From positions 2,294,001-2,358,000 of the forward strand of contig JADJRF010000005.1 in NCBI GenBank assembly GCA_016712355.1: 64,000 nt of DNA, given 5' to 3'. Positions 8,183 to 20,100 of the stretch are shown piece by piece. Position 1 is the stretch's first letter; the number at the start of each line of letters is the position of its first letter. This stretch comes from Vampirovibrionales bacterium. Lineage in GTDB: Bacteria; Cyanobacteriota; Vampirovibrionia; Vampirovibrionales; Vampirovibrionaceae. The notes under the pieces are model-generated. The model did not search any database and had not been told where the DNA came from. It was given only the letters and a program-made list of their open reading frames with translations. Both the position numbers and the translations under genes were made by a program.

Positions 8183-11100
8183 ATGGGTATTGCGCGCATG
8201 CCGCCTCCTTCGGAAAACCGCATAGTCAGACGAGCCGGGAATCAACACCGGTATATTTGCCTGACCGCCAAAGGCGCACGCACCCTTCAGACCCACGAAG
8301 ACGACCTGGTGGGATGGATTGGACGCCTTTTCGGCGTCCTCAACGGCGGCCTGACTTGGGGAAAAGCCCTCAAACGCTTTGTGGGCGCGCTGCTGCTCTC
8401 GATGATGATTATGCAGCAGGTTCAGGCCCTTCCCACCGGCTGGCAGGTCGAGAGCGGCGACGTCAATTTCGAGGTCGTCAACGGCAATACGCTCAATATC
8501 ACCAGCCAGAGCCAGCAGGCTATCGTCAATTACCAGAGCTTTCATATCGCCCAGGGAGAAAGCGTCAACTTCTTTCTGGGCAATAACTTCTCCTCTATTC
8601 TCAACCGGATTCTGGGCGGGGGGACGAGCTCGATTATGGGCAACCTCAGCGCCAATACCGGAACCGTCATTTTGACCAACCCGGCGGGCATTAACTTTGG
8701 CGCCACGGCCAACGTGAACGTCGGGAGCCTGATTGCGTCCAGTCTGCATCTGTCCAGCGCCGACTACCTCGCCAATAACTGGACCTTCGGGCGGGTGGAC
8801 GGGATGGGCCCCGGCGCGATCCAGAACAGCGGCAACATCGCCGCGCAATCAGGCGGCTTTGTCGTCCTGTCGGGCGGGGCTGTCAGCAACAGCGGCAATA
8901 TCTTTGCGCCTGATGGCGCGGTAAAACTCGCGGTCGGCGACCGAATCCGCCTGTCGATGAGTGGGCAGCAGGCGGTAGAAGTCACCATCGACCAGAGTCT
9001 GCTCAGCGCGATAGAGGGCCTGCGCGACGCGATCGGCAACACGGGCGTGATTGACGCTCATACCATTGAGCTTCAGGCCAAGCTGAGCGAAGCGCTTTAT
9101 GAACGCACGATCAACAATGAAGGCGTGATGCGTACCGTCAGCGCCACGCGCGAAGGCGCCAGCATCAAGGTCCTGGGCTACACGGATAATCAGCTCGCGC
9201 AGATCCGCAACGCCGGAACCCTCGACGTAAGCGCCAACGCCGTCACGACATTTGACGGCGGCGAACTGACGATGGAAGGCGATCGGGTTGATAATACGGG
9301 CAACCTGCTGGCGCGCGGGGCCGACACGGGCCACGGCGGCCGTATTCACGCCTTGGGCGGACAGGTGGCGTTTCATGGAACCGCCATTGTAGATGCATCC
9401 GGCGGGACCGGCGGCGGCGAAGTGCTTATCGGCGGCGACTTCCAGGGCCAAAACCCCGCAATCCGCAATGCGCAGAAAACATGGGTGACCCGCGACGTTC
9501 AAATCAAGGCGGACGCCACGCAACAGGGCGACGGCGGTAAAGTCATCGTCTGGGCGGATCAATCGACCCAATACTATGGCCATATCAGCGCCCAAGGCGG
9601 CGCACAAGGCGGCGACGGCGGCCTGGTAGAAGTCTCCGGCAAAGAAAACCTCGCCTTTATGGGCGACGTCGACACCCGCGCCGTCAACGGCGCCATGGGG
9701 ACCGTCCTGCTGGATCCGACGGATATCAACATCGTCGACGGCGCCGGGGCGGACGACGCGCAACTCAATGACGACCAGATTCTCGCCGCAGACGCGCCCG
9801 CCACCATGAACATCGGCGAAACCAAGCTGGAATCGATGGCCGCCACTTCCAACGTGGTGCTTCAGGCCAACAACAACATCACCGTAAACAACCTGACGGA
9901 TAACACGCTGGGGCTGGCCGCCACCACCGGATCCATCACGCTGACCGCCGACGCCGACAACAGCGGGGCCGGGACGTTCTCGATGGCCGATACGGCCGAC
10001 GTCATTCGCACAGAGGGCGGTAATATCACCATCAGCGGCGCGTCGGTCACGCTGGGCAAACTCAGCACCAAGGGCGCGGCGGGCGATAAAACCGGCGGCG
10101 CGATCAGCGTCAGTTCGCGCGATGCGCTCACTGCCAGCGGGACGATTGATACCGGCAACGGCGCCATTAGCCTCAATGCGGATTCTGACGGCAGCGGCGC
10201 CGGGACCCTCACCGTCAGCGCCAACGTCACCTCCGGCGGCGGCAACGTCACGCTCAAAGGCGATCAATTTGACCTGAATAACGCGCTCGACGCCGGAAGC
10301 GGCAGCGTGAGCATCACGGCCAGTAATAATATTCGTATTAACGTGGGCAACGCGACAGATAACGGCGACGGCGCCACGCTTTTTGACGTCTCCAACCCGG
10401 AACTCAACCGTATTACCGCCGCCAGCGTCACTATCGGCGATACCACCACCACCAACAACCAGCTCTATACGATGGGCGATCTGGATCTCTCTGGAAGCGG
10501 CGCCGGTAAATTCGCGCTCACCCTGCAGAATATGAACAAAATCAATCTGCAGAATAATATCACGCTGGGCGGTTATAACTTTACTGCCTACTCCAGCGCC
10601 GGCGACGTTCAACTGACCAGTAATAAAGACATCACCAAAACCACCGGGGGAGACGCGACGCTCACGTTCAAAGCTGCGGGCAATATTATTCTCAACGCGG
10701 CAGCAGGCGCAACCAGTGACCTTACCTCCAGCAGCAATAAACTCAATGTCATTTTCAATTCGGATAGCGACGCTTCTGGCAGTGGGGCCATCTATTTAAA
10801 TTATGTCAACCTCACCAGCAATAGCGGCAACGTAACCTTCGGCGGCGGCGCAGACCCCACCACAACAGCCGCCCGCGGAAACGCAACTTATTTCAATGGC
10901 GTCAACATCAGTCAGAGCGCCTTTACATTAGGCGCCGGCAATCTCGGCATTCGGGGCCAAGGCTATAGTATCGGTACGTCCGGCGCTCATCATGGGATTA
11001 ATATTGACGGCACAACACTTTCCAGCACCAGCGGAAATATGACCCTCGTCGGAACAGGCGGCACCGGCAATAGTAGCACCGGAAACCGCGGAATTCTAAC

Positions 11101-14100
11101 CTCTTACCTCACACTCACGACCGCAGATGGCGCGATTTCTTTAACCGGCACAGGCGGGGCTAGCGCAGCAACAGAAAATACAGGCGTAGAGTTCAACTAC
11201 GGCTCCTTTTCCGCCAGCGGTTCTGGGGGAATCAGTATCACGGGAACCGGAACCGGGAGCGGCAATAATGCTTATGGCGTCGCGGTTAAAGTTGTTAATA
11301 CCTTTCAGACCAATACGGGCGCTATCAGCCTGTCAGGCACTAGCAACGGCACCGGCGCGAATTATAACAATGGCGTCTCTGTTGACGCTTCTACCATCAA
11401 TACTCTGGGCGGGAATATTGCGTTTACCGGGACCGGCAGTAGCACAGCTACGGGAATTGAGAATCATGGCGTTTTTATCAATGCATCGTCTGTCTCTACG
11501 ACCGGCGCGGGGACGTTGAGCTTAACCGGGACCGGGGGTAAGGGGACCAATGATAACCATGGGGTCGATATTCGCCAGACGTCCAGCGTGAGTACGGCGT
11601 CTGGGGACCTCACCATCGTGGGGAACGGACTGGCTAGCGCGACGGGCAGTTGGAATCTAGGAGTGCTATTAGGGTATTCTTCTGGTATTTCTTCTCAGAA
11701 TGGTAACATCAACATCACCGCCACCGGGGGCGGCAGCTCCGGCGGCGGCGCGGGTATTGATATGTGGGACCTGTCCACGATTCAAGCCACCGGCACTGGG
11801 AACATCTCGATTACCGGAACCGCCACCGGCAGCGCCGCAGACTCGTATGGGATCTGGCTCGAAGGCAGCAGCAAGGTGATTGCAGCCTCTGGCAATATTA
11901 CGCTGACTGGCACGGGCGGCGGCGCCAATAACGACCTTCGGTTTGAATCGCTCTCTACCGGAACGGGTAATGTGATCGGCGCCAATACCATGACGGGTAA
12001 TATTACGCTGATTGGCAATAGTTACACGTTCTCGGATTTTAAATTCCAGAATAACGGCGGGACGCTGACGTTTAAACCCAGAACCGCCAGCACCAGCATT
12101 GGCGTGGCAGGCGGCGCGGGGGCGCTGAGTTTTACGGACGCCAGCTTCTTTAATTTTATCGATACGGCGACGGTTTCTCCGGGCAAAATTATCCTGGGCG
12201 ATAAATCGCTGGGCAGCGGCGCGGTGAATATTAACGCGTATAACTACAGCGCCAAGGCCTATGATATTGATATCGCCGGCGGCAGCGTGACGCTGGCAGG
12301 CGCCTTGACCACCGGCGCCAACGATGCGGGACTCTATGCGCTCAGCGGCAATTTGTTGCTGAATAATACCATCAGCGGAACAGGTAACGTGTTATTACAG
12401 GCTTCTGGCACGATTAACGACGACGGCGCAACCGATCGCGTGTCGACCTCTGGACTTCTTACGCTGAATGCGGGCGGCAACGTCGGCAATACCTCTACTT
12501 TTAATACGTCAGTGGGCTCGCTCGCAATTAATGGCACAGGAGCCGGCAGCATCAGTATTACCGAAGCGAATGCCATCACCATTAACGCTTCCAGCGCAAC
12601 GCAAGCCGTCAGCGTGATTGCGGGCGGTAATATTACAACCGCCGGCGCCATTACCACCACGGGCAACCTGACGCTTCAAACCACGGCCGGCACGCTGGAC
12701 GCCGCGGGCGGGAATCTCACGTCCTCAGGAGACTTGAGCCTGAGCGCGACCGGGGCTTTAACGCTCGATACAGCCGGGACGAGCAGAACGCATCAGGCGA
12801 AAAATATTAATTTAACCGGCAGCAGCATTACCGTGGCCAACAGCGGTACCGTTGTTGAAGCCACCGGCAGCGGCAGCAATACAACCTTAAGTTACGATGA
12901 CAATGCGGGTACGGCCGGCATTTTACCCATCACGCCCGGCGATACCATTAGCGCAACCGGCGGCGCAGGCGGCATTATTAACAGCACCGGCGATCTGGCG
13001 AATGCAGGGACGCTTCGCGCTCTTGGCAAAACCGGCAGCGTCACGGTTAATTATGACAGCAGCAATTTAAACCTGAATAACGTTACGATAACCGTCACCG
13101 GCAGCAGCGGATCCATTAATTTATCGGGCGACGTATCGGGCAGCGGCAATAACGGCACGCTCACGCAACAAACCGGCGGCTCCACGGTCACCCTCAATAC
13201 AACCGGCGGATACGGCGTTTCTGGAAGCAACGTGAATATCACCAGCAGCAATATTATATTCGGCGTTTCGGGCAGCGCCAACTTGAGCGGGAATTTCCAT
13301 AACGGTATTCTGTCGGGCTCGTCTGGAAGCAGCTTTTCGCTTACCGACACCGCCAGTGACATTACCACCGGCGCCCTGACCGCCGGGAGCGCCTTGAGCC
13401 TGTCCAGCATCACGCACCTGACCGCAGGCGGCGCGCTGACTTCTACCGGCGCTTTAACGTTAATTGCCGACAGCGACGGCAATAACACCGGCTCCCTCAC
13501 CAGCAACGGCGTTCTCACCAGTAATAATAACGCCATTACCCTCAAAGGCGCACAAGCCGATATAAACGCCAGCGTCAACGCCGGTTCCTCCACCGTCACG
13601 CTCACGGCCATGAGCGATAAGGAAATTGACGTGGCAGGCGCAACGGATAACGCCGACAGCGGCACGATATTCGACGTTTCCAGCGCGGAATTAGGCAGAA
13701 TCACTGCCGCGACCGTCACCATCGGCGATACGACGACGCCCAATTCGGATACCATCCTGAAAGGCGCGCTGGATCTCTCCGGTTCCGGCGCTGGCAAATT
13801 TAATCTTCAACTGCTGAATAAGCGCGATGTTATTTTCGACGCCGCCACCGGCATTACCGCTGGCGCCCATACCGTCACCCTTACCGCCAATGACGACGTG
13901 ACGCTCAACAGCGGCATCACCACCAGCAATGGCGCCATTACCCTGACGGCAGACAACGACGGCAGCGGCGCCGGAGCCTTGACGATCAGCGGCAATATCA
14001 CTTCCGGCAATGCCAATGTCACGCTCAAAGGCGATCAATTTGACCTCAACAACGCGCTCAACGCCGGAAGCGGCAGCGTCAGCATTACCGCCAGTAATAA

Positions 14101-17100
14101 TATTCGAATAGATGTTGGCAATGCGACCGACAATAACGACACGGCAACGCTTTTTGACGTTTCAAACCCGGAACTCAACCGAATCACCGCCGCCAGCGTC
14201 ACCATCGGCGATACAACCACCACCAACAATCAGCTTTACGCCATGGGCGTGCTGAACATGTCCGGCGCCGGCGCCGGTAAATTCGCGCTCACCTTACAGA
14301 ATATGAATAAAATCAATCTGCAAAACAATATTACGCTGGGCGGCTATGACTTTACGGCTTATTCCAGCGCCAACAACGTTCAACTGACCGCCGGAAGAGA
14401 TATCACCAAAAGCGCCGGCGGCGACGCAACACTCACCCTGAAGGCCGCCGGGAATGTCATTCTGGATTCCACCGTCGGCAACTATAACACTGTCTCTTCC
14501 AGCAGCAACAAACTCCATGTCGTTATCAACTCCGACAGCGACGCCTCCGGCAGTGGGGCTGTATTTCTGGATTATGTTGATTTCACCACCAATAACGGCA
14601 ATATCACCATCGGCGGCGGCGCCGACCCGAGCCTGAGCGCAGCCAGAGGAAACGCAACTTATTATGACGGCGTTTATTTAAATGGCAGCCTGGACACAGG
14701 CGCCGGCAATATCTCTGTCCGAGGGCAAGGCTTCAGTCAGGCCGGAACCGATAACCATTACGGGATCAACCTGAGTGCAGTCATTAGCACTACCACAGGC
14801 GATGTCTCCCTGATTGGCAGCGGAGGCACAGGACGCGACAATCTTTTCGGGATATTTGGCTCTCTTGCGGCCAGCACGCAAAACGGAGACATCACGCTGA
14901 CGGGTACTGGCGGCAATGGCACCGGAGGAAACAATAAGGGGATTTATTTATCGGGTTCTCTAACCACGCAAGATGGCATTATGACCATCACGGGGACTTC
15001 CGGCATTGGATTAGGAGGAGATGAGGGAATACATTTGTCTGGACAAACCATCTCTTCATCGACGGGTAATATTTCTCTAGTTGGAAATAGCGTCGGGGCA
15101 GGCAGTGGAATTGTAATACAGAGTTCAACGATATCGTCTGCTGACGGACTGATTAGCATGGTCGGCACGGGCGGGAGTAATAATCCTAGCGCTGCATATG
15201 TAAATGGAATTAGCATCTATAACTCTGCACAAGTGTTCACCACTGGCACAGGCAATATCACCCTGACAGGTACGGGCGGACTCGGCACTTTTGATGGCGG
15301 CGGCATTTGGGAAAATAACGGCGTTGAATTTGATGGTTCAGCCCAGGTTTATACCGCCAGCGGCACGCTCACGATTACAGGCACTGCCATTGACGGCAAC
15401 TCAGCCGATATCGGCATGCCATTTCCCAGCGCAACCAGCACAATTGGCGCCAACACGATGACGGGTGATATCGTCATGATTGGCAACAGTTTTGATTTTA
15501 CTTACGGCCAGATTCGCAATAATGGCGGTAATATTATCTTTAAACCGCGAACCGCCAGCACGACTATCGGCATTAACGGCGGCGCAGGCGCATTAAGCTT
15601 TACCAACGCCAATTTCTTTAATTATATTGATACCACCACGGCCTCGCCCAGCAAAATAATTCTCGGCGACAGCGCCGCAGGGACCGGCGCCGTCAACATC
15701 GCAACCGGCTGGGATTTCAGCGGCAAAGCGTACGATATCGACGTGTACGGCGGCAGCATTACCGGAGCCGGAAGCATTACCACCGGAGCCAACAATTTAG
15801 GACTTTACGCCCGCACCGGTGGACTCACCCAGAATGGCGCGATTACCAGCCTTGGCAATTTAATCCTGCAATCCAATGGACTTCTTGACCTCAACGGCAA
15901 TATTCAAACGACCGGCGGCAATTTAACGTTAACAGCCAACGGCGGCGGTAATATTACGCTGGACGACGCCGGAAGCGCGCGCACGCACAAAGGGCAAAAC
16001 GTCACCATTACCGCCACTGGCGGCGGAACCATCAGCATGTCCAACGCTGGCTCTCTCGTGCAGGCGACCGGAACCGGCATCGGCGCCACTTATGATGATA
16101 ACGGCGGGACGCCTTATCTGCCGATTAATCCAGGGGATAGCATCGGCGCCGCAGTGGGAGGCGCAGGCGCACTGACAGTCGACGGAAACTTCTCAAGCGT
16201 CGGCACGCTGCGCGCGTCATCTGGCAGCGGCGATATTACGATTAATTATAGCAGCAGCGACTTAAACCTCAATAACGTCACAATTGATACCGCAACGGCT
16301 GCAAATGGAAGCATTAGCATTTTAAACGACCTGCCGTCGGGCGCGGGAGATAATGGCACTATTGACGCTCAAGCCGGGAGCAGCGGCGGCACGGTCACCC
16401 TGAACATCACCAATGGGCATAATGTTTCAGGAACCAATACCAACATCACGGCCAATAATATTGTTTTCAATGTTGCCGGTAATAGCACGTTGAGCGGAAA
16501 TTTCCATAATGGAATTTTGTCAGGCTCCTCGGGCGGCAGCTTCTCACTCACTGATACCGCCTCCAGTCTCAACCTCAACTCCCTCTCCGCCGCTACCAAC
16601 CTCTCCATCACCGCCGCCCTCGGACATATCGACGCCGCAAATACCCTCTCCGCCAGTAATATCTCACTCATCACTCAATCCAATGGCGATATCACTCTGC
16701 ACGACAACCTCACCGCCACCAACAACCTCACTCTCACACTCGACGGAACCGGCGTCCTCACCCAGTCCGCAGGCGTCCTCTCCGCGCAAACTCTCTCCCT
16801 CGATACCCATACCTCCGTCGGCTCCGCACTCGACAGGCTCGATACCAATATCTCCAACCTCTCCGCCACTATCCAGGGGCCCGCTCACCACCTCTTCCTC
16901 GCCGAAGCCAATAACCTCTCCATCAACGCTTCTTCCGCCTCCGGAACACTCGATATCACCGCCGCTGGCGATATTACTACCGCCGGCGACATCTCCGCCG
17001 ATGCCACAACCCTCGCCTCCTCTGACCCCGATGGCGATATCGCCCTCAATCATAACGTTACGGGCACTACTTCCCTCACCATCACCGCCTCAGGCACTGG

Positions 17101-20100
17101 CGATATTACCCAGTCCGCAGGCGTCCTCAACGCCGGAACCCTTGCGCTGAGCTCGACCTCCGGCGACATCGGAACCGCAGGCAACGCCATCGATTCCAAT
17201 GCCACCGCAGCCTCTCTCAATACATCCGGCGACGCCTTCCTCTCTGAGGCCAATAACCTCACCATCAATGCCTCCGCCGTCGGCGGCACTCTTGAAATTT
17301 CCGCCGCTGGCGATATCGCCACCGCTGGCGCCATCTCCGCCGATGCCACAACCCTCGCCTCCTCTGACCCCGATGGCGATATTACACTCAATCATAACGT
17401 CACAGGGACTACTTCCCTCACCATTACTGCCTCAGGCACTGGCGATATTACCCAGTCCGCAGGCGTACTCAACGCCGGAACACTCGCGCTGAGCGCGACC
17501 TCCGGCGACATCGGAACCGCAGGCAACGCCATCGATTCCAATGCCACCGCCGCTTCTCTCAATACCACAGGCGACGCCTTCCTCTCTGAAGCCAGTAACC
17601 TCACCCTCAATGCCTCTGCCGTCGGCGGCACGCTTGAAATTTCCGCCGCTGGCGATATTACCACCGCTGGCGCCATTTCCGCCGACGCCACGACCCTCGC
17701 CTCCTCTGACCCCGATGGCGATATCTCCCTCAATCATAACGTCACAGGCACTACTTCCCTCACCATTACTGCCTCAGGCACTGGCGATATTACCCAGTCC
17801 GCAGGCGTCCTCAACGCCGGAACCCTTGCGCTTTCCTCCACCTCCGGCAACATCGGAACCGCAGGCAACGCCATCGATTCCAATGCCGCCGCAGCCTCCC
17901 TCAATACATCCGGCGACGCCTTCCTCTCTGAGGCCAATAACCTCACCATCAATGCCTCTGCCGTCGGCGGCACGCTTGAAATTTCCGCCGCTGGCGATAT
18001 TACCACCGCCGGCGCCATTTCCGCCGATGCCGCCTCCATCGCCTCCTCTGACCCCGATGGCGATATTACACTCAATCATAACGTCACAGGGACTACTTCC
18101 CTCACCATTACTGCCTCAGGCACTGGCGATATTACCCAGTCCGCGGGAACCATTACAGGCGGACTCCTCACCTTTAACTCAAACGGCGGACTCGGAACCG
18201 CTCTCGACAGACTCGATATCAATGCCGCCACACTCACACTCAATACCGCCGGCGACCTCTTCCTCAACGAAACCGATAACATTACCCTCAACGCCGCCAC
18301 CGCCCTCCATACCCTCGACCTCGCCGCCGCTGGCAATATCACCCTGCAAGGCAACCTCAACGCCGCCGATACCCTCACCCTCAACTCCGCCACTGGCGAT
18401 ATCCACCTCGATAACGGAGCCGCGCTCACTCACCAGTCCTCCACCATCTCCTTTACCGCACATAACATCGATATCGCTCACGCCGGCACTCTCGTACACG
18501 CCATCGGCAACTCCGGCGGCGCTTCCTTCGACGACCACGGCGGAACCGCCGTCAACCCCGGCGATACCATTAACGCTCTCGGAGCAGGCGGCACCATCAC
18601 CATCGATGGCAACTTCGCCTCCGTCGGAACCCTACAGGCACAAGCCGGCGGCACCGTCTCCATCGACTACCAGAACTCTGACCTCGACCTCTCCAACGTC
18701 ACCATCAACGCTGGCGGCGGCGGCGGCGGTACTATCACCTTCCTCAACGACCTCCCCTCAGGCCCAGCCAATAACGGAACCCTCTCCGCCCTCGGCGACT
18801 CCGTCAACGTCCTCATTTCCACCGCCAATAACCACAGCGTCTCCGGAACCGGACTCCTCATTAACGCCACCGGCGGCGTTCAGTTCCATATCGATAACTC
18901 CCTCAACCTCTCAGGCAACTTCAACCAGGCCGAACTCTCCGGCTACGCCACCAATGGCAGCTTCTCACTCACCGATACCGCCTCCAATCTTAACCTCAAC
19001 TCCCTCTCCGCCGCTACCAACCTCTCCATCACCGCCGCCCTCGGACATATCGACGCCGCAAATACCCTCTCCGCCAGTAATATCTCACTCATCACTCAAT
19101 CCAATGGCGATATCACTCTGCACGACAACCTCACCGCCACCAACAACCTCACTCTCACACTCGACGGAACCGGCGTCCTCACCCAGTCCGCAGGCGTCCT
19201 CTCCGCGCAAACTCTCTCCCTCGATACCCATACCTCCGTCGGCTCCGCACTCGACAGGCTCGATACCAATATCTCCAACCTCTCCGCCACTATCCAGGGG
19301 CCCGCTCACCACCTCTTCCTCGCCGAAGCCAATAACCTCTCCATCAACGCTTCTTCCGCCTCCGGAACACTCGATATCACCGCCGCTGGCGATATTACTA
19401 CCGCCGGCGACATCTCCGCCGATGCCACAACCCTCGCCTCCTCTGACCCCGATGGCGATATCGCCCTCAATCATAACGTTACGGGCACTACTTCCCTCAC
19501 CATCACCGCCTCAGGCACTGGCGATATTACCCAGTCCGCAGGCGTCCTCAACGCCGGAACCCTTGCGCTGAGCTCGACCTCCGGCGACATCGGAACCGCA
19601 GGCAACGCCATCGATTCCAATGCCACCGCAGCCTCTCTCAATACCACAGGCGACGCCTTCCTCTCTGAGGCCAATAACCTCACCATCAATGCCTCTGCCG
19701 TCGGCGGCACTCTCCAGATCGCCGCCGCTGGCGATATCGCCACCGCTGGCGCCATTTCCGCCGACGCCGCCTCCATCGCCTCCTCTGACCCCGATGGCGA
19801 TATTACCCTCAATCATAACGTCACAGGGACTACTTCCCTTACCATTACTGCCTCAGGCACTGGCGATATTACCCAGTCCGCAGGCGTACTCAACGCCGGA
19901 ACACTCGCGCTGAGCGCGACCTCCGGCGACATCGGAACCGCAGGCAACGCCATCGATTCCAATGCCACCGCAGCTTCTCTCAATACCACAGGCGACGCCT
20001 TCCTCTCTGAAGCCAGTAACCTCACCCTCAATGCCTCTGCCGTCGGCGGCACGCTTGAAATTTCCGCCGCTGGCGATATTACCACCGCTGGCGCCATCTC

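Noticed and set aside
8849..10612. 587-codon minus-strand frame opposite the TPS domain
   Set aside because: Opposite strand of clear coding sequence, with no family signature and skewed composition.
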